64,000 nucleotides of DNA. Origin: Clostridium sp. GTDB lineage: Bacteria; Bacillota; Clostridia; Clostridiales; Clostridiaceae. Below the pieces are notes generated by a model. That model had not been told where the DNA came from and searched no databases. It was given only the letters and a program-made list of their open reading frames with translations. The stretch is from contig NZ_JAKVOI010000001.1 of NCBI RefSeq assembly GCF_022482905.1, forward strand, positions 3,349,958 through 3,413,957. The letters run 5' to 3'. This document shows, piece after piece, positions 25,480-34,168 of the stretch (position 1 is its first letter; every line of letters begins with the position of its first letter). A program made the position numbers and the translations under genes.

Positions 25480-26547
25480 ATGAAAATTGTGGTTGTAGGG
25501 GATACTCTGGTAAGTTCGGACTATATGGCAGAACAAGCCAAACTGCTTTTGCCCGGCAGGCAAAAAGAAATTATAAAATATGACTGGGAAATGACTTCAA
25601 AAGAAAAGTTCCAGCAAGTGATGTTGAATATAGAAAAAAATGGACCATATGCTGAAGCAGTTCCTGAAGATATTGAAAAAGCTATTGTTGAAGATGCAGA
25701 TATATTTATAGGGCATTTTTGTCCTCTTTCTGGTGAAATCCTGAAAAAGTGTAGAAAGCTTAAACTGATAGGAACCTGCAGGGGAGGTGTTGAGCACATA
25801 GATGTAGACACTGCTACAAAAATGAATATCCCTGTTATACATGTAATTAGAAATGCTGAACCTGTAGCTGAATTTGCAATAGGACTTATGATTGCTGAAT
25901 CTAGAAATATAGCAAGGAGCTATCTGGGAATAAAAAATGGAATCTGGAAAAAAAAATTCCCAAACAGTAAATATACTTCCTGTCTTAAGGACAAAAAGGT
26001 TGGAATTCTTGGCTTGGGCTATATAGGGAAACTGGTTGCCAAAAAGTTGACAGAACTTGGCGTGGAAGTAATAGGGCATGATCCATATGTATCCCAGGAT
26101 ATGTTGGATTCTCAAGGAATTAAAGTAAAATTGGTGCCTTTGGATCAATTGTTCAGTCAATCTGACATAGTATCCCTTCATATCAGATTTACAGAGGAAA
26201 CAAAAAATTTTGTTGACATGAAACTCCTTTCTAAAATGAAGCCAAGTTCTTATCTGATTAATACAGCCAGGGCAGGAATACTTGACCATGATTCCATAGT
26301 AAAAGTACTTCAGGAAAATAGAATAGCTGGAGCTGCAATAGATGTGTTCTGGGATGAACCTATCAAAAAAGAAGATCCAATATTAGAGCTGGATAATTTG
26401 ACCATGACGTCCCATATAGCAGGGGATACTGTAGACGCAATATCTAAAGCACCAAGACTTCTTATAAATGTTATGAATGAATTTTTTAATGAAGGCAAAA
26501 TGGACATGTTAGTAAATAAAAGTACGGCAGAATATTTAAATATATAG
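25480..26547 (+). CDS. D-isomer-specific 2-hydroxyacid dehydrogenase (phosphoglycerate dehydrogenase-like)
   Basis: 355 residues. Rossmann motif VGILGLGYIGKLVAKK near residue 175 and the catalytic triad: arginine in NTARAGILD, glutamate in FWDEP, histidine in MTSHIAGDT. There is no C-terminal ACT domain, unlike many serine-pathway enzymes. Its place in a sugar alcohol operon, just before a class II aldolase, suggests oxidation or reduction of a sugar-acid (phosphate), as in tetronate-type pathways. The substrate is not determinable here. Confidence 0.78.
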   Translation: MKIVVVGDTLVSSDYMAEQAKLLLPGRQKEIIKYDWEMTSKEKFQQVMLNIEKNGPYAEAVPEDIEKAIVEDADIFIGHFCPLSGEILKKCRKLKLIGTCRGGVEHIDVDTATKMNIPVIHVIRNAEPVAEFAIGLMIAESRNIARSYLGIKNGIWKKKFPNSKYTSCLKDKKVGILGLGYIGKLVAKKLTELGVEVIGHDPYVSQDMLDSQGIKVKLVPLDQLFSQSDIVSLHIRFTEETKNFVDMKLLSKMKPSSYLINTARAGILDHDSIVKVLQENRIAGAAIDVFWDEPIKKEDPILELDNLTMTSHIAGDTVDAISKAPRLLINVMNEFFNEGKMDMLVNKSTAEYLNI

Positions 26548-26567
26548 ATGATTGGGAGGAAACACTT

Positions 26568-27224
26568 ATGTTGGAAGAATTAAAAAAGGAATTGGTAAAT
26601 ATAGCAAAAGAAGCGGACAGCTCAGGACTGTGCAGGCATAAATCAGGAAATTTCAGTATAAGGGACAGAAAAACGGGATATGTGATTGTAACCCCAACAG
26701 GTGTGGACAGAAAGGAATTGACCTATCACGATATATGCGTGGTGGATACGGATGCAAATGTAGTTGAAATAGAGACAAATGTAAAGCCTACAAGTGAATT
26801 TCTGGTGCATATTGCAGTGTACAAGACAAGAAAAGATGTGAATTCAGTAATTCATACCCACTCCAAATTTGCAACTGCATTTGCGGTACTTGGCAAAGCA
26901 ATACCGTCAATAGTTTATGAGTGTGCAAACCTCAAGCTGAAGGACGGGATAATTCCTGTTGCGCCTTATGGAACACCAGGTACCACTGAACTTTCAAACA
27001 GTGTGATAAAACCTATACAGAGAGCTGATGCAATACTTCTTGAAAGCCATGGAGTAGTGACGGTGGATGAAGATCCGAAGGAAGCACTGCTGAAGGCACA
27101 CTATGTGGAAGAACTTGCCGGGATATACTATAGAGCTCTTATGATAAACGGGGGAAAGGAGCCAAAGGTAGTTCCTATTGAAGAAATTCAAAAATGGAAA
27201 TATCCTTCCCAGATAAAATTTTAA
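26568..27224 (+). CDS. Class II aldolase (fuculose-phosphate aldolase-like), copy 2
   Basis: 218 residues, about 20 substitutions from the copy at 14549. Active-site segments are unchanged: KSGNFSIRDR, PTSEF, VIHTHSKFATAF, ESHGV. Differences are mostly conservative, and the C-terminus is three residues different. The duplication is recent compared with the diverged PTS paralogues. It closes the cluster 2 operon and is followed by a terminator shared with the convergent galE gene. Confidence 0.85.
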   Translation: MLEELKKELVNIAKEADSSGLCRHKSGNFSIRDRKTGYVIVTPTGVDRKELTYHDICVVDTDANVVEIETNVKPTSEFLVHIAVYKTRKDVNSVIHTHSKFATAFAVLGKAIPSIVYECANLKLKDGIIPVAPYGTPGTTELSNSVIKPIQRADAILLESHGVVTVDEDPKEALLKAHYVEELAGIYYRALMINGGKEPKVVPIEEIQKWKYPSQIKF

Positions 27225-27241
27225 TATATGCAAAAAGAAAA

Positions 27242-27270
27242 TCCCTCACATTATAGTGGGGGAACTTTTC
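27242..27270. terminator. Bidirectional terminator between aldolase copy 2 and galE
   Basis: TCCCTCAC and GTGGGGGA pair (one T-G wobble) around a 6-nt ATTATA loop. The right flank AACTTTTCCTTTT serves the plus strand, and the A-rich left flank gives a T-tract on the minus strand, fitting two convergent genes. Confidence 0.82.
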
Positions 27271-27273
27271 CTT

Positions 27274-28260
27274 TTATTCTGAATATCCATCAGGATGATT
27301 TTTATGCCATTTCCATGCGGTATCGATAATTGTTTCAAGTGAATTGAATTTAGGTTTCCATCCCAATTCTTCAATGGCTTTATCTGAAGAAGCTATTAGA
27401 ATTGCAGGGTCTCCGGCACGTCTTTCTGCAATTTCGGATTTAATGTTTATTCCGGTAACTCTTCTGGCAACTTCCACTACTTCTCTTACTGAAAAACCTT
27501 TTCCGTTTCCCAGGTTGTAAATCCTGCTTTCACCTCCAGATTGAAGTCTTTTCAATGCCAGCAAGTGGGCTGATGCAAGGTCCGATACATGCACATAATC
27601 TCTTATGCAGGATCCATCTGGAGTATTGTAATCATCGCCAAAAATCATTATTTTATCTCTTTTACCTGAAGCAGCCTGCAGTATTATAGGTATCAGATGA
27701 GTTTCAGGATTGTGATCCTCACCGATTTTACCATTTATATGTGCTCCACAGGCATTGAAGTATCTCAGAGCCGTATATTTTATGCCATGGGCCCTGTCGC
27801 ACCATTTCAATATTTTTTCGACTGCAAGCTTTGATTCACCATATGGGTTTGTAGGAAGTGTTCTGTCTTTTTCCATTATAGGCACGTTTTCAGGTTCACC
27901 ATAGGTCGCAGCAGTTGAAGAAAATACAATATATTTTACATCATATTTTTTCATTGCTTTCAAAAGCTTTATAGTTGAGTATATATTATTTTCAAAATAC
28001 TTCAAAGGATTCTGGACGCTTTCTCCAACAAGTGAATTTGCTGCAAAATCTATTACTGCGTCAATATGATTCTCAGTAAAAACCCTATTCAATATTGAAT
28101 CATCTCTAAGATCACCAATATAGAGTTTACCTCCTAAGAGAGATTCTCTGTGACCGGTCTGGAGATTATCAAGTACTATAACATTATGATTATTTTCTAA
28201 TAAATGTGCTGCCATGTGGCTCCCTATGTAACCGGCGCCACCGCAAACTAGTATATTCAT
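27274..28260 (-). CDS. galE: UDP-glucose 4-epimerase
   Basis: 328 residues from the ATG at 28260, which is preceded by AGGAGG on the minus strand; the frame extends ten codons further without a site. Extended SDR: NAD motif GGAGYIGSH at residue 8, FSSTAATYG with the catalytic serine/threonine, and the YxxxK pair in PYGESKLAVEK. It interconverts UDP-glucose and UDP-galactose for galactose use and surface polysaccharides. It stands alone, with a TATAAT-like -10 near 28299-28304 on the minus strand. Not linked in function to the neighbouring PTS region. Confidence 0.93.
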   Translation of the reverse strand: MNILVCGGAGYIGSHMAAHLLENNHNVIVLDNLQTGHRESLLGGKLYIGDLRDDSILNRVFTENHIDAVIDFAANSLVGESVQNPLKYFENNIYSTIKLLKAMKKYDVKYIVFSSTAATYGEPENVPIMEKDRTLPTNPYGESKLAVEKILKWCDRAHGIKYTALRYFNACGAHINGKIGEDHNPETHLIPIILQAASGKRDKIMIFGDDYNTPDGSCIRDYVHVSDLASAHLLALKRLQSGGESRIYNLGNGKGFSVREVVEVARRVTGINIKSEIAERRAGDPAILIASSDKAIEELGWKPKFNSLETIIDTAWKWHKNHPDGYSE

Positions 28261-28337
28261 TTTAAATTCCTCCTGTCTGTAATTTAACAACTATATAAAT
28301 TATAGCAGGACATAGTGAATAAGTTAGGATATAATTG

Positions 28338-30056
28338 TTAACTGATTTTGAATTTATTTATCATACCTGCAAGCTTTTCTGCAAGTTCCGCCTGATTCTG
28401 AGAGGATGTAGATATATCTTCAATTGCCTTGGTTACTTCATTTATACTGCTTAATATTTCTTCTGATCCAGAAGAAGATTCTTCCGCCGTAGATGCGGCA
28501 TTTTGAATTGCAGCATTTAATTGAGATATTATGGACTTCATCTGTTTTGATGAAGTATCTATTTCCTGTGATATGGAGTTCATAAATTCTGCATCTTTCT
28601 CGTATTGCACCCCTGTATCCATGAGAAGCTGGTAACTTGGATTCACATTGTTTGCTATATAATCGAGAATCTCTTTGCTGCTTTGGGATAGGTTTCCAAA
28701 AGCGCTTTCCACTTCAAGAACCATTTTATTTATACTTTCTACAGCACTGGAAGACTGTTCCGCCAGTTTCCTAACTTCATCGGCTACAACTGCAAATCCC
28801 TTTCCATGTTCTCCTGCACGTGCAGCCTCGATAGCTGCATTCAATGCCAGAAGATTTGTCTGCTCGGCTATATTTCCTATAGAGGCTGACATTATTTTAA
28901 CTTCCGAAACAACTTTGCCGTGCTCGATTGTTTTTACGATATTGGTTTTCTTCTCATTATATATAAGTTCACCTTCACGTATATTCTTGGAGGCCGTTTC
29001 CTTTATATTTGCTGCACGATCTTTTATTTCCAGTGAGGATTTTGTAGACTCATCAGCCTTGTTCGATAGATCATATATATTGTTCTTCATATCTTCTGAA
29101 GCTGAACTTATTTCTTCTGTGATACTGCTCAGGTTTTGAGCACCATTTGCTATTTGATCCGTAGCCTGATTTACAGATAACATCATTGACGAAATTTCTT
29201 CAGTAGTAGCAGAAAGCTCTTCACTGGATGCACTCATGTCTTCAGTGGAATGCATTATTTCGCTCACTAACTTTTTTGTATTTATATTTGCAGCATTTAA
29301 TTCCTGTCCTATCAGAGATAATTCGTTATTTCCATACATTTGCAGGTTTTCACTTAAATCGCCTTTGCTTAACAGGTCTGTAAAGGAAAGTATTTTATCA
29401 ACACTTGATGATATTGAATTACTTATTTTAAGTCCCAACACTAGACTTAAAACCAACCCAAATATGGATACTATAAGTATTGAGTAAAAAGAACTCTTAT
29501 ATATCAACATATTTTGCGAATTAGTATTGTCAGCTTTTTGGTTTACAATTTTTATTAATTCATCTGTAGTATTTGTTAAGTTATTTCTATAATGAGCAGC
29601 TTCTTTGTTTAAAATCATTGCCTCATCATATTTACCTTCAGACATCAGGTCTGTAATTTTAGTACATATATTTCTCCAATCCGTAAGTTGACTTTCTAAT
29701 TTAGGCAGTATAGCTTTTTCCTGAGAATTCAAATTTCCATTTTTGTATGAGCTCAATATTGCATTATTGGATTGTTTCAGAGGTTCAATAGTTTTTAAAG
29801 CATCTGGAGTTTTATTCTTATTTCTGCTCTCTACCAGATTTATTATTTCAAGCCGTAAATTCAATGCATTGGAGTCAAATTTGTTTAAGGACTGTATTGT
29901 CCTTAGGTTGCTGCTGTAAAGTTGATTTGAGCCTGAATTTATTCTGTTCATGCCAAGTATACCTATAATTCCAGCTATTATTATAAATAAGGATATTACA
30001 AAAAAACTTGACTTCAGGATAGTTTTTAATTTCAAGTTGCTGATAAATTGAGACAT
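28338..30056 (-). CDS. Methyl-accepting chemotaxis protein
   Basis: 572 residues. N-terminal membrane helix (about residues 11-33), an extracellular four-helix-bundle sensor region of about 150 residues, a second helix (about 190-210), a HAMP linker, and a long coiled-coil signalling domain with the conserved hairpin tip [20 protein letters not shown]. It senses an external ligand and controls CheA in the receptor array. The ligand is not predictable. Transcribed away from manA from a shared AT-rich divergent region. Confidence 0.93.
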   Translation of the reverse strand: MSQFISNLKLKTILKSSFFVISLFIIIAGIIGILGMNRINSGSNQLYSSNLRTIQSLNKFDSNALNLRLEIINLVESRNKNKTPDALKTIEPLKQSNNAILSSYKNGNLNSQEKAILPKLESQLTDWRNICTKITDLMSEGKYDEAMILNKEAAHYRNNLTNTTDELIKIVNQKADNTNSQNMLIYKSSFYSILIVSIFGLVLSLVLGLKISNSISSSVDKILSFTDLLSKGDLSENLQMYGNNELSLIGQELNAANINTKKLVSEIMHSTEDMSASSEELSATTEEISSMMLSVNQATDQIANGAQNLSSITEEISSASEDMKNNIYDLSNKADESTKSSLEIKDRAANIKETASKNIREGELIYNEKKTNIVKTIEHGKVVSEVKIMSASIGNIAEQTNLLALNAAIEAARAGEHGKGFAVVADEVRKLAEQSSSAVESINKMVLEVESAFGNLSQSSKEILDYIANNVNPSYQLLMDTGVQYEKDAEFMNSISQEIDTSSKQMKSIISQLNAAIQNAASTAEESSSGSEEILSSINEVTKAIEDISTSSQNQAELAEKLAGMINKFKIS

Positions 30057-30099
30057 GTATATTCCCCCTGTATAATTGATTTTTAATTACAATATTTAT

Positions 30100-30150
30100 C
30101 TAATAATATATATTATTAGCTAATAATATATTGTGTTAATAATATAACAC
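30100..30150. promoter_or_regulatory. Palindromes in the divergent MCP/manA intergenic region
   Basis: A perfect 20-bp palindrome, CTAATAATATATATTATTAG, spans 30100-30119, and GTGTTA/TAACAC arms with a 6-nt centre lie at 30133-30150. They are candidate operators for either gene. The whole region is extremely AT-rich, so chance palindromes are not unlikely. Confidence 0.3.
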
Positions 30151-30233
30151 GATAATAACTTTTTTACAATATAAAAAACCAACAATTAATAAATAAAAAT
30201 TATATAATATATTTATACAAGGGAGATGATTTT

Positions 30234-31214
30234 ATGTATCCAATAAAATTTAAAAATCTGTATTATGAAAAAATATGGGGGGGAAGGGATTTTGAATTAT
30301 TTAGAGATGATCTTCCTGAAGGCAAAATAGGAGAAAGCTGGGATGTAGCATGCCATCCAAATGGCATAAGTATAGTTTCAAATGGAAAGTTCAGTGGAAT
30401 GAGATTTGATGAGCTCATCAGAAATGAGGGAGATAAACTTTTGGGAACAAAGATTGATAAGAATAGATTTCCACTGCTTGTAAAATTGATCAATGCTACT
30501 GACAAGTTGTCTATTCAAGTTCATCCCGATGATGAATATGCAGACAGGGTTGAAAAGCAAATGGGCAAGACTGAAGCATGGTATGTTATAGAAGCATTTC
30601 CAGGTGCCAACCTGATAGTAGGTGCTAAAGAAGGGTGTACTTATGAACAGTTTAAAAATGGGATAGCTGAAGGAAATCTGGAGGCTTGTATGAATAGAAT
30701 ACATGTAAGAAAAGGGGATGTATTCTTTATTAAGAGTGGTATGGTACACGCTATATGCGAAGGCGTAATTCTGGCTGAAATACAGCAGAATAGTGATGTT
30801 ACCTATAGGGTATATGACTATAATAGAGGAAGAGAGCTGCATGTAAAAAAGGCCCTGGATGTGGTTAACTTAAAGTTAAAGGCAAAAAATAGTACCGGTA
30901 TTAGAGTTTTGAGGAATGGATATTCTGAAACCTATTTGTGTCTTTCAGAAAAATTCTCCATGGAATTGTATGATATATGGAGTGAAGCTGAAGAATCCAG
31001 TGATGAAGAGAGATTTCATATATTTACTTGTGTAGATGGTAGAGGAGATGTAGTTTATAATAATGGTGCCGAACCGATAAAAACTGGTGATAGTATTCTT
31101 ATTCCCGCAAGCATGGGAAAATATAAGCTAAAAGGGAAATTTAAACTCATAAAAAGTTACGTACCCGATATCCATAAAGTTGAGAGGGAAATACTGGATG
31201 AAGTCGAGAAATAA
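30234..31214 (+). CDS. manA: Mannose-6-phosphate isomerase, class I short (Bacillus type)
   Basis: 326 residues, the length of Bacillus ManA/Pmi. Zinc-site motifs: LSIQVHPDDEYA, glutamate in GKTEAWYV, and histidine in GMVHAICEG. A C-terminal cupin-like half ends in TGDSILIPASMGKYKLKG. It interconverts mannose-6-phosphate and fructose-6-phosphate in mannose catabolism or GDP-mannose synthesis. Single gene with GGGAG upstream; no PTS mannose genes lie beside it. Confidence 0.92.
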   Translation: MYPIKFKNLYYEKIWGGRDFELFRDDLPEGKIGESWDVACHPNGISIVSNGKFSGMRFDELIRNEGDKLLGTKIDKNRFPLLVKLINATDKLSIQVHPDDEYADRVEKQMGKTEAWYVIEAFPGANLIVGAKEGCTYEQFKNGIAEGNLEACMNRIHVRKGDVFFIKSGMVHAICEGVILAEIQQNSDVTYRVYDYNRGRELHVKKALDVVNLKLKAKNSTGIRVLRNGYSETYLCLSEKFSMELYDIWSEAEESSDEERFHIFTCVDGRGDVVYNNGAEPIKTGDSILIPASMGKYKLKGKFKLIKSYVPDIHKVEREILDEVEK

Positions 31215-31243
31215 CACAAAATAAAAAAATTTTCAATAAACAC

Positions 31244-31272
31244 TTGATTTATAATAATAATTATTATATAAT
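31244..31272 (+). promoter_or_regulatory. Promoter with PerR-like palindrome before reverse rubrerythrin
   Basis: TTGATT (-35, 31244-31249), a 17-bp spacer, and TATAAT (-10, 31267-31272). The 14-bp palindrome ATAATAATTATTAT occupies 31254-31267, in the spacer, so a bound repressor would block RNA polymerase. The same palindrome with the same right flank occurs before the NADH oxidoreductase at 34169-35512, which supports a shared PerR/Fur-type regulator. Confidence 0.7.
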
Positions 31273-31349
31273 AAAAACTGTTGAAACAAACGATAACAGT
31301 TATAAATAGATTAACCAATAAAAAGATATTATAGGAGGATGATTTTATT

Positions 31350-31895
31350 ATGAAAAAATTTGTATGTTCTGTCTGTGGTTATGTATATGAAGGGGATAAG
31401 GCACCGGAGAAATGTCCTGTATGCGGTGCATCTTCTGACAAATTTCAGGAAAAGACCGACGATAATGAATCCTGGGCTGATGAACATAAGGTTGGAATTG
31501 CACAAGGTGTTGACCCTGAAGTATTACAGGGCCTGAGAGATAATTTTACTGGTGAATGCTCAGAAGTAGGAATGTATCTTGCAATGGCACGTCAGGCTGA
31601 CAGAGAAGGATATCCGGAAGTTGCGGCAACTTATAGAAGAGCAGCTCAAGATGAAGCAGATCATGCATCAAGGTTTGCAGAACTTTTAGGTGAAGTGCTG
31701 ACAAATGATACAAAGAAAAATTTGCAGATGAGAGTAGATGCTGAAAGAGGTGCCTGTGCCGGAAAGAAAAAGCTGGCAACTCTTGCGAAAAAATTGAATT
31801 ATGATGCAATTCATGATACTGTACATGAAATGTGCAAAGATGAAGCTAGGCATGGAGCAGCTTTCCAGGGAGTATTGAATAGATATTTCAAATAA
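31350..31895 (+). CDS. Reverse rubrerythrin (rubredoxin domain first), NADH-linked peroxidase
   Basis: 181 residues. The N-terminal rubredoxin-like domain has two CxxC pairs (CSVCGY at 6-9, CPVCGA near 22-25); it precedes the ferritin-like diiron domain, the reverse of classical rubrerythrin. Diiron ligand helices are seen in [34 protein letters not shown] and [12 protein letters not shown]. In clostridia this protein reduces hydrogen peroxide and oxygen using electrons from an NADH:rubredoxin oxidoreductase, which is encoded in this window at 34169-35512. Confidence 0.94.
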   Translation: MKKFVCSVCGYVYEGDKAPEKCPVCGASSDKFQEKTDDNESWADEHKVGIAQGVDPEVLQGLRDNFTGECSEVGMYLAMARQADREGYPEVAATYRRAAQDEADHASRFAELLGEVLTNDTKKNLQMRVDAERGACAGKKKLATLAKKLNYDAIHDTVHEMCKDEARHGAAFQGVLNRYFK

Positions 31896-31900
31896 TCATA

Positions 31901-31942
31901 TAAAAACAATCTGTACTTTAAATTAAAGTACAGATTGTTTTT
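31901..31942. terminator. Bidirectional terminator between reverse rubrerythrin and the secreted protein gene
   Basis: A perfect inverted repeat: AAAAACAATCTGTACTTTAA on the left with its exact complement on the right. The flanking A and T runs provide T-tracts on both strands for the convergent genes. Confidence 0.9.
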
Positions 31943-33158
31943 ATGCAGTTGGATATAGAAAATAACTTATCTTGTCTTTTGTAGCTGTCTGAAAATTAAT
32001 GTTCCTTTCGTGATATGCATCATTTCCATATTCATTGCCTTGATTGTCACATATGTAGGCATAATTAAAGCTTTTAGGATCTACCCATTTCATAAAAGTA
32101 TAAGTATGAGTTGGACCGTTTCCATATCCAATTGTGAAACATATGTCCCCGGGAAGGAGAAGAGATAGATCGGAAGATTTTTTCCAGCCCATGTTTAAAA
32201 GTGTATTTGTAAGGCCAACGGTATTTGCAGTCCCGTTTGGTATATTGACACCAATACTTCTCAGTGCTTCACTTTGATAGAATGCACAATTATTGGCATT
32301 AGGATCGTCCCCGTAACCCTGGGCAGCATGTACTTTTATTGCTCTTGTCAAAACGTCATTTCTGTTTTCATAGTCCATCAGGTAGTTGTACAATTTAACT
32401 CCTGTACTTGATTGAGTTATTTTCCCATTTGATATGGTGTTTGCCGGTTCACCGGGTTTTATAGTAAGATTCAGTGTTATAGTTCCATAATCCTTTATGG
32501 TACCTTTAAATGTATAGTTTCCAGAAATATTTGTATTGACAGAAGGCTTGTCCCATGAAACAGCCACTTGGGAAGTTGTACCGTCAGACATATTTGCACT
32601 TACAGTAGTGTATAGATTGAAATTGTCGCCCTGGTTTATAGTTATATTTATATCATCTACTGAGGATATAACTGCAGCTGTTTTAAAATCCACTATAGTC
32701 GGATTTGAAAGCTGTTTTCCGAATTTTGAAATTATATCCTTTGATATTGACAAAACATATTCTGTCTGAGGATTTAATTTATCCAATGATGTTACAGTAA
32801 TTGTCTGGCATAAACTATCGGATGTCATGTTAATTGGAATCTCTATAGTGTCTTCTTTGTTGGTCAATTTTATTTTGTCATCCAACGTGGCGATATCAAC
32901 GGGTTCATTAAACTTTATTTTCCATGATTTAGTTACGGGAATATCTTCCTTTGTAACTATGGTACTTTCCGTATCGGAAGAAGTACTTGAATTAGTTGTT
33001 GCCTTAATTGACTCATTTTGCTTGATTTGTGTAACTGCTGGTTTATCAGTAAGCTTGTCTATAGAATTGGATGCAGCAAATGTGGTTGTATTTCCAGTTA
33101 ATTGAATTGCAGCATATATTCCACAAAATATTAAGAAATTTTTTGTGAAGTTTTTCAT
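31941..33158 (-). CDS. Secreted protein with Ig-like domains and a C-terminal cysteine-peptidase-like domain
   Basis: 405 residues. Signal peptide of about 28 residues ending near TTTFAAS. A low-complexity Ser/Thr linker is followed by a Big_5/SbsA-type Ig-like domain (about 75-160) and a second bacterial Ig-like domain (about 165-235, NITINQGDNF to GTITLNLTIKPG). The C-terminal 150 residues contain NNCAFYQSEALR, PGDICFTIG, GPTHTYTFMKW and AYICDNQG, a Cys-His-Asn order resembling NlpC/P60 or CHAP cell-wall hydrolases. It may act on peptidoglycan or bind the surface. I do not recognise a named family for the whole protein. Confidence 0.7.
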   Translation of the reverse strand: MKNFTKNFLIFCGIYAAIQLTGNTTTFAASNSIDKLTDKPAVTQIKQNESIKATTNSSTSSDTESTIVTKEDIPVTKSWKIKFNEPVDIATLDDKIKLTNKEDTIEIPINMTSDSLCQTITVTSLDKLNPQTEYVLSISKDIISKFGKQLSNPTIVDFKTAAVISSVDDINITINQGDNFNLYTTVSANMSDGTTSQVAVSWDKPSVNTNISGNYTFKGTIKDYGTITLNLTIKPGEPANTISNGKITQSSTGVKLYNYLMDYENRNDVLTRAIKVHAAQGYGDDPNANNCAFYQSEALRSIGVNIPNGTANTVGLTNTLLNMGWKKSSDLSLLLPGDICFTIGYGNGPTHTYTFMKWVDPKSFNYAYICDNQGNEYGNDAYHERNINFQTATKDKISYFLYPTA

Positions 33159-33295
33159 TTTAACCCTCCCCTGTTTTTTATTTATAGTTTAACCTTTTTT
33201 TTAATTCATTTCAATAAGATGTTCATATAGTAAGGGTATTAATTATATTCAATTGAATAAGATAGGTATATATAATTGTAAAGGTGGATATATTT

Positions 33296-34111
33296 ATGCA
33301 TAAAAAAATTTTTTATTGTTTAAAGTGTATTGTGATAAGGTTCATAAAAGATGATATTATGGCACTGTCTTCACAGCTTGCATATAGTTTGATATTCTCT
33401 TTTTTCCCGTTCTTGATCTTTGTTATAAGTATTATAGGATATATTCCGCTGGAAAGTGGTGATGTACTCACCATGCTGAATGGAATACTGCCATCAGACA
33501 TATTAAATCTCATAGATGATACTGTTATAAATATAGTAGATACTAAAAACAGCCGCATATTGTTTTTAAGTTTGATTTTTACAATATGGACTGCTTCAAG
33601 CGGATTCCAGGCCGTTATAAGAGGGCTGAATATGGCGTACAATTTGGAAGAGAATAGAAGCATATTGAAATTATATATTGTATCAATACTATGTACTTTA
33701 GGATTTATAGTTATAATTTTTATTACTGGTGTTCTTCTGGTTTTTGGGAGGTTGTTAGGTGAATTTTTGGTGTACAGATTACAGCTCCCCGGAGAATTTA
33801 ATTTTGCATGGAATATTTTAAGATATATAGTTATGCTTCTGGCCATAAATGTTATTTTTGCTGCAGTTTACAAATACACTCCGAACATTAAACTCAAGTG
33901 GAGGGAAGTAATATTAGGTACATGTGTATCCACAATCAGTCTTGTTCTAGTATCCATTTGTTTTGCATTTTATGTAAATAATTTTTCGAATTATTCAGTT
34001 ATTTATGGAAGTATAGGTGCAGTAATAGTTCTATTAACATGGCTTTTTATTCTTTCGAATATAATAATAATAGGTGGGGAGATTAATGCAATAATGTACA
34101 GAAAGAGGTAA
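33296..34111 (+). CDS. YihY/BrkB-family inner membrane protein
   Basis: 271 residues from ATG 33296 (AAGGTGG eight bases upstream; the GTG at 33284 overlaps that site). Six predicted membrane helices and family motifs SSQLAYSLIFSFFPFLIF, WTASSGFQAVIRGLN and the C-terminal GGEINAIMYRK. This UPF0761 family has no firmly established biochemical role, despite the old ribonuclease BN name. Single gene with its own downstream terminator. Confidence 0.88.
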   Translation: MHKKIFYCLKCIVIRFIKDDIMALSSQLAYSLIFSFFPFLIFVISIIGYIPLESGDVLTMLNGILPSDILNLIDDTVINIVDTKNSRILFLSLIFTIWTASSGFQAVIRGLNMAYNLEENRSILKLYIVSILCTLGFIVIIFITGVLLVFGRLLGEFLVYRLQLPGEFNFAWNILRYIVMLLAINVIFAAVYKYTPNIKLKWREVILGTCVSTISLVLVSICFAFYVNNFSNYSVIYGSIGAVIVLLTWLFILSNIIIIGGEINAIMYRKR

Positions 34112-34120
34112 ATTGTAAAA

Positions 34121-34157
34121 AGACCCTCTATATTGAATATTAATATAGAGGACTTTT
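34121..34157. terminator. Bidirectional terminator between yihY-like and NADH:rubredoxin oxidoreductase genes
   Basis: CCTCTATATT and AATATAGAGG form a perfect 10-bp stem with a 7-nt loop. It is flanked by AAAAAGA on the left and ACTTTTT on the right, fitting convergent transcription. Confidence 0.88.
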
Positions 34158-34168
34158 TCTGGCTCCGG

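Noticed and set aside
25597-26289. 230-residue minus-strand frame opposite the 2-hydroxyacid dehydrogenase
   Set aside because: Antisense shadow; the plus-strand protein has complete catalytic motifs.
28675-29139. 154-residue plus-strand frame opposite the chemoreceptor
   Set aside because: Shadow of the repetitive signalling coiled coil; no start signal.
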